From Candidatus Tenderia sp. (GTDB lineage Bacteria > Pseudomonadota > Gammaproteobacteria > Tenderiales > Tenderiaceae): a stretch of DNA of 6,761 bases. How positions within the stretch are numbered: the stretch's first letter is position 1; every line of letters starts with the position of its first letter. Under the pieces are notes generated by a model that was not told the DNA's origin, did no database searches, and saw only the letters and a list, made by a program, of their open reading frames with translations. Below are positions 1 to 4,683 of this stretch, one piece after another. The translations under genes and the position numbers were made by a program. The DNA is taken from assembly GCA_030148045.1 (NCBI GenBank), contig JASBUE010000160.1, positions 1 to 6,761 of the forward strand, written 5' to 3'.

Positions 1-382
1 AGACCTCCATCAATTTAATGGTGCGGTCCTCCACCCCCTTGGCGCAGTCGATCACCATCAGGGCCGAGTCCACCGCCGTCAGCGTACGGTAGGTATCTTC
101 GGAAAAGTCCTCATGGCCCGGGGTATCGAGCAGGTTCATGATCTTGTCGCCGTGGGGAAACTGCATCACCGACGTAGTGACCGAAATGCCGCGCTGTTTT
201 TCCATCTCCATCCAGTCGGAGGTAGCGTGACGCGCGGCCTTGCGCCCCTTGACCGTGCCGGCGAGCTGGATGGCGCCGCCGAACAGCAGCAGCTTTTCGG
301 TGAGGGTGGTCTTACCGGCGTCGGGGTGGGAGATAATGGCGAAGCTACGGCGGCGCGCCGTTTGATCACTGAGCTGGGACAT
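1..382 (-). CDS. prfC: Peptide chain release factor 3 (RF3), N-terminal part
   Basis: RF3 is a cytoplasmic translational GTPase that removes RF1 or RF2 from the ribosome after peptide release. The gene runs off the left edge, so only 127 codons plus one base of a family usually about 525-530 residues long are present. The start MSQLSDQTARRRSFAIISHP is typical of the family. The GTPase motifs appear in order: the P-loop HPDAGKTT at residues 19-26, the switch I segment RGISVTTS at 64-71 and the G3 box DTPGHEDF at 86-93. The NKxD box would lie in the missing part. The ATG at 382-380 matches the family start, although its Shine-Dalgarno is weak. The gene is transcribed away from the haemoglobin gene and has its own candidate promoter at 415-443. 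I see no frameshift or missing motif in the visible part. Confidence 0.97.
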   Translation of the reverse strand, partial: MSQLSDQTARRRSFAIISHPDAGKTTLTEKLLLFGGAIQLAGTVKGRKAARHATSDWMEMEKQRGISVTTSVMQFPHGDKIMNLLDTPGHEDFSEDTYRTLTAVDSALMVIDCAKGVEDRTIKLMEV

Positions 383-414
383 AACAATCTATTTCTACAA
401 CTGAAAGGGCGCTG

Positions 415-443
415 ATTTTAACCTTTTTGCGGCGCCCTGTCCG
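415..443 (-). promoter_or_regulatory. Candidate sigma70 promoter of prfC
   Basis: On the minus strand, CGGACA (443-438, 4 of 6 to TTGACA) is followed after exactly 17 bases by TAAAAT (420-415, 5 of 6 to TATAAT). The transcript would start near 408 and have a leader of about 25 bases before the prfC ATG at 382. This is a motif match with correct spacing and placement only. Confidence 0.5.
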
Positions 444-456
444 CCCCGGCGGGGCG
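442..456. repeat. Short GC-only inverted repeat between divergent promoters
   Basis: CGCCCC at 442-447 and GGGGCG at 451-456 are perfect inverted repeats around a 3-base loop. The element sits next to the prfC -35 box and just before the -35 box of the globin promoter. No T tract follows on either strand, so it is not an intrinsic terminator. It may be a protein site or chance in GC-rich DNA. Confidence 0.35.
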
Positions 457-462
457 AAACGT

Positions 463-492
463 TTGACAACAAAAGGCCCTACAGACAATAAT
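463..492 (+). promoter_or_regulatory. Sigma70-type promoter of the globin-reductase operon
   Basis: A perfect -35 box TTGACA (463-468) is followed after 18 bases by AATAAT (487-492, 5 of 6 to TATAAT). Transcription should start near 499-500 and give a leader of about 120 bases before the haemoglobin ATG at 622. This is the best promoter match I found in the window. Its -10 box and start point are overlapped by an NsrR-like dyad (490-508), an arrangement suited to repression. Confidence 0.65.
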
Positions 493-508
493 GCATTGTC
501 AATACATT
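490..508. promoter_or_regulatory. NsrR-like operator (19-bp dyad) over the globin promoter
   Basis: The sequence AATGCATTGTCAATACATT is an inverted repeat: AATGCATT and AATACATT are arms around GTC, with a single mismatch. It contains ATGCAT, five bases, then ATACAT, which agrees with the published NsrR consensus form ATGyAT-N5-ATrCAT. NsrR is an Rrf2-family iron-sulfur repressor that leaves DNA on meeting nitric oxide. The dyad shares bases with the -10 box (487-492) and covers the expected start point. The downstream genes encode a truncated haemoglobin and its probable reductase, a plausible NO-detoxification pair, which supports the call. No nsrR gene lies in the window. A second, overlapping dyad GACAAT/ATTGTC (484-489 and 495-500) could instead be the bound element. 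Confidence 0.5.
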
Positions 509-573
509 TTAACAATGGCAATCAGCTGAATAAATCCATCAACAAAATGTAGATTATACCGACATCTTTATCT

Positions 574-590
574 TGCAGCATGTACCTGCA
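574..590 (+). other. Small hairpin in the globin mRNA leader
   Basis: TGCAG (574-578) and CTGCA (586-590) can pair around a 7-base loop in the leader, about 20 bases before the Shine-Dalgarno. Five pairs make a weak structure. It may be incidental. Confidence 0.2.
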
Positions 591-610
591 CCCCCGGAAA
601 AACAACCATT

Positions 611-616
611 AGGAGA
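611..616 (+). promoter_or_regulatory. Ribosome binding site of the truncated haemoglobin gene
   Basis: AGGAGA ends 5 bases before the ATG at 622. It is the clearest Shine-Dalgarno in the window and fixes the start of the globin gene. Confidence 0.8.
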
Positions 617-621
617 TAATC

Positions 622-990
622 ATGAGTGAAAGCCTGTATGACCGGATCGGTGGCGAAGCCGCCGTCAATGCGGCCGTGGACCTGTTCTACCGCAAGGTGC
701 TGGCCGATGACCGCATCAACATGTGGTTTGAAGATATTGACATGGACAGACAGCGCGCCAAGCAGAAAGCCTTCCTGACCTTTGCCTTTGGCGGCCCGGC
801 CAACTACAGCGGCAAGGATATGCGCGAAGGCCACGCCCACCTGGTCGCCCGCGGCCTGAATGACAACCACTTCGACGCCGTCATGGAAAACCTCGGCGCC
901 ACCCTGAAAGAACTGGGGGTTGCCGATGAACTGATCGGCGAAGCCGCGGCGATCGCCGAGAGTACCCGCAACGACGTCCTCGGGCGTTAA
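622..990 (+). CDS. glbN: Group I truncated haemoglobin (trHbN/GlbN type)
   Basis: This is a 122-residue two-over-two globin that binds haem and, in studied relatives, O2 and NO; mycobacterial trHbN converts NO to nitrate. The start LYDRIGGE, the block KQKAFLTFAFGGP (47-59) and the end RNDVLGR are typical of group I. By alignment from memory to the Synechocystis GlbN, Tyr23 is B10, Gln44 is E7, Gln48 is E11 and His71 is the proximal F8 haem ligand. Lys47 replaces the E10 histidine that ligates haem in the cyanobacterial protein, and Thr115 stands where that protein has its haem-crosslinking histidine. This suggests an open distal site and non-covalent haem. The gene is complete and cytoplasmic, with a strong Shine-Dalgarno at 611-616. 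It is first in a probable operon with the reductase 17 bases downstream, under an NsrR-like operator. NO dioxygenase activity is inferred; O2 sensing or delivery is an alternative. Confidence 0.93.
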   Translation: MSESLYDRIGGEAAVNAAVDLFYRKVLADDRINMWFEDIDMDRQRAKQKAFLTFAFGGPANYSGKDMREGHAHLVARGLNDNHFDAVMENLGATLKELGVADELIGEAAAIAESTRNDVLGR

Positions 991-1007
991 GCAAGGCGCT
1001 CCACACC

Positions 1008-1976
1008 ATGCCGACGATCACGTATTCGGAACAAAGCTACGAATGCCGCGGTGATGAGTCCGTGCTGGAGTGCTTGACACGGCATGGTGTGGAACTCTCG
1101 TCTTCCTGTCGCGCCGGCGTCTGTCAGACCTGCATGATCAAGGCCACCACGGGTACGCCGCCGGCGCAGGCGCAAAAGGGACTCAAGCCCCAATTACAAC
1201 AGCAGGGCTATTTCCTGGCCTGCATCTGCACGCCCATGGAAGACCTGACTGTCACCGCAGCGGATGGCGCCGCCCTGCCCAGGTTGGCGGCTACGGTCAT
1301 CGACAAGCGCCCTTTCAACGACGCCATCGTGCGCCTGCGCCTGCAACCGGCGTCCGGATTTGATTACCGGCCGGGCCAGTTTCTCAACCTCCACCGCGGC
1401 GACGGCCTGACGCGCAGTTACTCCATCGCCAGCCTGCCGCAGGACGGTTACCTCGAACTCCATGTGGAACACATCCCCGGCGGGCGCATGAGCGGCTGGA
1501 TAATGAATGAATTGGCGGTGGAGGATACCGTCCAGATCGACGGCCCGCACGGTGAATGTTTTTACATCGACGCCGATCCGGAGCAAAACCTGCTGCTGGT
1601 CGGCACCGGCAGCGGCCTGGCACCCCTGTGGGGCATCGTCCGGGACGCGCTGGCGCAGGGACACCGCGGCCAGATCCACCTGTTTCACGGCAGTCGCAGC
1701 CGCGCCAAACTCTATTTGATGGACGAACTCCGGCAGTTCGCCGAAATGCATGACAACTTCTTTTATACCCCCTGCATCTCCGGCCTCGACAACGGCGGCC
1801 TGGCCGCCGGACGCGCCAACGAAATCGCCTTAAGCCGGTTTGCCAAACTCGACGGCTGGCGCGTCTATCTCTGCGGCCATCCGGAGATGGTCAACAACGC
1901 CAAGAAAAAGGCCTTTCTCGCCGGCGCCGCCTTCGACCAGATTCACGCCGACCCCTTCACCTTCGGTAACGCCTAA
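1008..1976 (+). CDS. Ferredoxin-FAD-NAD(P)H oxidoreductase, probable globin reductase
   Basis: A 322-residue soluble electron-transfer protein with three domains in order. Residues 1-90 form a plant-type 2Fe-2S ferredoxin with ligands Cys34, Cys39, Cys42 and Cys72. Residues about 91-190 form the FAD domain with RSYS (136-139) and GGRMSGW (158-164). Residues about 191-322 form the NAD(P) domain with GTGSGLAP (199-206), CGHPEM (289-294) and a terminal DPF (315-317). The order matches reductase components of ring-hydroxylating and soluble methane or phenol monooxygenases (BenC, MmoC and DmpP types). No oxygenase subunit lies nearby. The start follows the globin stop by 17 bases, with only a weak AAGG at 993-996, so translation may depend on the upstream gene. 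The likely role, by inference from the context, is to pass electrons from NAD(P)H to the ferric globin. Servicing an unrelated oxygenase encoded elsewhere cannot be excluded. Confidence 0.9.
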   Translation: MPTITYSEQSYECRGDESVLECLTRHGVELSSSCRAGVCQTCMIKATTGTPPAQAQKGLKPQLQQQGYFLACICTPMEDLTVTAADGAALPRLAATVIDKRPFNDAIVRLRLQPASGFDYRPGQFLNLHRGDGLTRSYSIASLPQDGYLELHVEHIPGGRMSGWIMNELAVEDTVQIDGPHGECFYIDADPEQNLLLVGTGSGLAPLWGIVRDALAQGHRGQIHLFHGSRSRAKLYLMDELRQFAEMHDNFFYTPCISGLDNGGLAAGRANEIALSRFAKLDGWRVYLCGHPEMVNNAKKKAFLAGAAFDQIHADPFTFGNA

Positions 1977-2000
1977 GCCGGCCTCGAGTCTCAAAACATC

Positions 2001-2029
2001 AAGGCGCCTCTGAACAAGTCTGGCGCCTT
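2001..2029. repeat. 8-bp perfect inverted repeat after the reductase gene
   Basis: AAGGCGCC (2001-2008) and GGCGCCTT (2022-2029) pair perfectly around a 13-base loop, 24 bases past the reductase stop. On the plus strand no run of T follows, so it is a poor intrinsic terminator. It could be an mRNA-stabilising 3' hairpin, a protein site or a member of a dispersed palindrome family. Each arm contains the self-complementary GGCGCC. Confidence 0.5.
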
Positions 2030-2056
2030 AACGGATCATGGAAAATCTGCCATACT
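2028..2056 (+). promoter_or_regulatory. Possible extended -10 promoter of the PilB-like gene
   Basis: TTAACG (2028-2033, 4 of 6) and CATACT (2051-2056, 4 of 6) are 17 bases apart. A TG at 2048-2049 gives an extended -10 form. The -35 box shares two bases with the right arm of the preceding inverted repeat. Two CATAAT boxes closer to the gene (2096-2101 and 2108-2113) are better -10 matches but have no acceptable -35, so the true promoter is uncertain. Confidence 0.3.
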
Positions 2057-2123
2057 GCCCCGGGCTTCAGAATACGTCCCTGCGACCGATCTATGCATAA
2101 TTCCTTACATAATCGTGGTTTTA

Positions 2124-2130
2124 GAGAGGA
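2124..2130 (+). promoter_or_regulatory. Ribosome binding site that sets the PilB-like start
   Basis: GAGAGGA ends 4 bases before the ATG at 2135. The in-frame ATG at 2093 has no purine-rich element ahead of it and would add 14 residues with no family character, so 2135 is preferred. Confidence 0.65.
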
Positions 2131-2134
2131 CCGC

Positions 2135-4570
2135 ATGACCGATATCATCGCGTTGCCATTGCCCTCGCTCAGTGACCGGGACAATTCGCCCATCCTGACG
2201 AATTCAGCCGTCACCGTTTTTTACATCAATGGCCGCCGCGTCGACGGCAAGCTCAAGGCGTTCGATGTCGAAGAAGGCACGATCAGAATCCTGAAGACCC
2301 AGGACAAGCAGGAAACCGAGATCCAGATGCACGACATCAAGGCGATGCACCTCTCCACGCCGCTGCAATGGGTTCAGGACCAGAGCCTGGTCAAAAGTGA
2401 AAAAGCAGGCATCAAAACGCCGGGGGAAGCGCAGGAATTCATCATCACCTTTAAAGACCATACCAAGTTGCGCGGCAGAACCTTCGGCACCCGGGTCGAC
2501 AAAAACGGTCTGCACCTGTTCAAGGAACACGGCAGCAACCAGTATTTGCGCCAGTACATCCACATCTTCATCCCCAGAACCTCCATCGAAAGCAATCTCA
2601 TCGGCGACCAGATCGGCGAAATTCTGATCAAGGATCACAACGTAGCGAACGAAGAGATCGAGGTGGCGGTCAAGGAGCAGCAGGTGGCGCGGGCCAAACC
2701 GCTGGGTGAGTTCCTGGCGGAAAACAAGATTGTCAACGAGGAGCAACTGCGGCTGGCACTGAGCCGGCAAAAAAGCATGCCCAACTTGAAACTGGGCGAG
2801 ATCCTGATCAGTGAAGGCCTGATCACCCAGGAGGATCTGGACGACGCCCTTGAACATCAGAAACGCAACCGGCAAAAACCGCTGGGCGAAATCCTGCTTG
2901 ACAAGGGGGTCATCAATCGCGACCAGATCCAGCAGGCCCTGGCCAAGAAACTGGGGATCCCGTTCGTCCATATCCAGGAGTTCAAGGTCACCCCTGACAT
3001 CATCAACCAGATTCCCGCCGATCTGGCCTTCAAGCACAAGGTAGTGCCGCTGTCGCTGCACGCAGGGAAGCTGATCCTTGCCATCGAAAACCCGATGGAC
3101 TGGGCCACCCTCGACGCGCTGCGCTTCAACACCAACAAATATATCGAGCCGGTCATGGCCAGCGCCGAGGATATCAACTGGGCGTTGCAATTCCACTACA
3201 CCTCGGACGACATCCTGCACCGGATCGACGACCTCGAAGACGAGGAACCCATTGACGACGGCGACCACAGCGACAGCCTTTCCTTTAAAGAGGAAGACGT
3301 CGGCGTCTCGGACAACATCATCGTCAAGATCATCAACAAGATCATCATCGATGCGTACCAGCAGGGCGCCTCGGATATTCACATCGAACCCAATCCCGGC
3401 AAAACCAAGGTGATGGTGCGTTTCAGGAAAGACGGCAGCCTGCACCTCTACCACAAATTCCCGGCCCAATACCGCAACGCCCTGATCTCGCGCATCAAGG
3501 TCATGGCGCGGCTCGATATTTCCGAGCGCAGCAAGCCGCAGGACGGCAAGATCAGCTTCAAGAAGTTCGGCCCGGCCAACGTCGAGCTGCGTGTCGCCAC
3601 CCTGCCGACCGCCAATGATCTCGAAGACGTGGTGATGCGTATTCTCGCCAGCGGCAAGAACATCCACATCAACGCCCTGGGGCTGAGTATCAACAATCGC
3701 GACCGGCTGCTGGACGCCATCTCCAAGCCCTACGGCCTGTTCCTGGTCTGCGGACCGACTGGTTCGGGCAAGACCACCACCCTGCACTCCGTGCTCGGCC
3801 ATCTCAACAATGCCGACAGGAAAATCTGGACCGCGGAAGACCCGATTGAAATCACCCAGCCGGGGCTGCGTCAGGTGCAGGTCAATCCCAAGATCGGCCT
3901 CGACTTCGCCGCCGCCATGCGCGCCTTCCTGCGCGCCGACCCCGACATCATCATGGTCGGCGAGATGCGCGACGCCGAAACCGCCGGCATGGGCATCGAG
4001 GCCTCGCTTACCGGCCACTTGGTGCTTTCGACTCTGCACACCAACAGCGCCGCCGAGACCGTGGTGCGCCTGCTCGATATGGACATGGACCCATTCAACT
4101 TCGCCGACGCCTTGATCGGCATCCTGGCCCAACGCCTGGCCAAGACCCTCTGCCCCAACTGCAAGCGCTCCTACCAACCCGACGATGAGGAGCTGCAGCA
4201 CCTGGCCCATGAATACCTCAAGGACATGCTGCCGTCCCACTTCAGCGAGGAAGAGCAGCAACCCTACATCGACGACCTGATCGGGGAGTGGCGTTCCCAT
4301 TATGCCAACCAGCGCGGCGCGCTCACCCTCTACAAACCCACCGGCTGCAAGGAGTGCAACGAGACCGGCTACCGCGGCCGCATCGGCCTGCATGAACTGC
4401 TGATCGCCTCGCCCAAGATCAAACAGCAGATCCTGACGCGCACCCCGGCGGTGGAGATCCATTTCGAGGCCCTCAACACCGGCATGCGTACCCTGAAACA
4501 GGACGGCATCGAGAAGATCCTGCAAGGCTATCTCGACCTGCCCCACGTCAGGGCGGTGTGCATCAAATAA
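2135..4570 (+). CDS. GspE/PilB-family secretion ATPase with extended N-terminus
   Basis: An 811-residue cytoplasmic hexameric motor of the type that powers type IV pilus assembly or type II secretion. Residues 25-72 and 101-153 look like two copies of a beta-rich unit. Residues 160-279 hold four tandem 30-residue repeats beginning I/LGE at 160, 190, 220 and 250, resembling the MshEN c-di-GMP-binding motif. A GspE N-domain follows (about 275-355), then an acidic linker (362-388) and the ATPase. Motor motifs are all present: Walker A GPTGSGKTT (540-548), Asp box TAEDPIE (566-572), Walker B around DPDIIMVGE (602-610), His box His628 and His635, and zinc cysteines Cys673, Cys676, Cys738 and Cys741. 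The cysteine pairs are 61 residues apart, longer than I expect for the family. No pilin, platform or secretin gene is adjacent, so its partner machine must lie elsewhere. PilB, MshE or GspE subtype is undecided. Confidence 0.93.
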   Translation: MTDIIALPLPSLSDRDNSPILTNSAVTVFYINGRRVDGKLKAFDVEEGTIRILKTQDKQETEIQMHDIKAMHLSTPLQWVQDQSLVKSEKAGIKTPGEAQEFIITFKDHTKLRGRTFGTRVDKNGLHLFKEHGSNQYLRQYIHIFIPRTSIESNLIGDQIGEILIKDHNVANEEIEVAVKEQQVARAKPLGEFLAENKIVNEEQLRLALSRQKSMPNLKLGEILISEGLITQEDLDDALEHQKRNRQKPLGEILLDKGVINRDQIQQALAKKLGIPFVHIQEFKVTPDIINQIPADLAFKHKVVPLSLHAGKLILAIENPMDWATLDALRFNTNKYIEPVMASAEDINWALQFHYTSDDILHRIDDLEDEEPIDDGDHSDSLSFKEEDVGVSDNIIVKIINKIIIDAYQQGASDIHIEPNPGKTKVMVRFRKDGSLHLYHKFPAQYRNALISRIKVMARLDISERSKPQDGKISFKKFGPANVELRVATLPTANDLEDVVMRILASGKNIHINALGLSINNRDRLLDAISKPYGLFLVCGPTGSGKTTTLHSVLGHLNNADRKIWTAEDPIEITQPGLRQVQVNPKIGLDFAAAMRAFLRADPDIIMVGEMRDAETAGMGIEASLTGHLVLSTLHTNSAAETVVRLLDMDMDPFNFADALIGILAQRLAKTLCPNCKRSYQPDDEELQHLAHEYLKDMLPSHFSEEEQQPYIDDLIGEWRSHYANQRGALTLYKPTGCKECNETGYRGRIGLHELLIASPKIKQQILTRTPAVEIHFEALNTGMRTLKQDGIEKILQGYLDLPHVRAVCIK
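2612..2971 (+). repeat. Four 90-nt coding repeats (MshEN-like 30-residue units)
   Basis: Within the ATPase gene four diverged units of exactly 90 nt encode the pattern LGEhL, four residues, two hydrophobic residues, acidic cluster, then a leucine-rich helix and often Gln. Units 3 (LGEILISEGLI) and 4 (LGEILLDKGVI) keep the Gly expected in the MshEN motif. Units 1 and 2 have His and Lys there. The copies are similar at protein level but diverged in DNA, so the duplication is old. Confidence 0.75.
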
Positions 4571-4598
4571 TTGCACCCGGGCGGCCCTGCAATTTTCT
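4569..4598 (+). terminator. Probable intrinsic terminator of the PilB-like gene
   Basis: AATTGCA (4569-4575), which includes the last two bases of the TAA stop, pairs with TGCAATT (4588-4594). GGG (4579-4581) and CCC (4585-4587) extend the stem inside, with a CCC bulge on the left side. TTTTCT follows at 4593-4598. The bulge and short T run make it moderate in strength. Confidence 0.5.
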
Positions 4599-4603
4599 AT
4601 AAT
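4598..4603 (+). promoter_or_regulatory. Perfect -10 box ahead of the deacetylase gene
   Basis: TATAAT is a perfect -10 hexamer directly after the terminator stem of the preceding gene. The -35 region 16-19 bases upstream (CACCCGGG area) does not match TTGACA, so any promoter here would need an activator or be weak. The leader would run about 75 bases to the start at 4684. Confidence 0.4.
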
Positions 4604-4683
4604 GCGACAGCCCTGGTTGGCTATGCGCCGGGACGGCTCAGCACACACCCTGAAGGGGCAGACAAAGCCGCTCAACCGTTTTG

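Noticed and set aside
463..502. TTGACA (463-468) and TGTCAA (497-502) form a wide inverted repeat.
   Set aside because: The first arm is simply the consensus -35 box and the arms are 28 bases apart, so chance is the simpler explanation.
552..557. GATTAT in the globin leader could be a second -10 box.
   Set aside because: No acceptable -35 lies 16-18 bases upstream, and the 463-492 promoter is far better.
1194..1751. A minus-strand frame of 185 codons lies opposite the reductase gene.
   Set aside because: The reductase frame has cluster, FAD and NAD(P) motifs; the antisense chain shows none.
2093..2134. An upstream ATG at 2093 could give the ATPase 14 more residues.
   Set aside because: It has no Shine-Dalgarno, while GAGAGGA lies directly before the ATG at 2135.
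4652..4658. GAAGGGG resembles a Shine-Dalgarno for the deacetylase.
   Set aside because: It lies about 25 bases before the start codon, too far for normal use.
2204..4675. A minus-strand open frame of 823 codons lies opposite almost the whole PilB-like gene.
   Set aside because: The plus-strand protein has every motif of its family. The antisense product is a low-complexity Val/Gly/Asp/Leu-rich chain with no motif. GC-rich codon use that avoids the codons antisense to stops explains the long frame.
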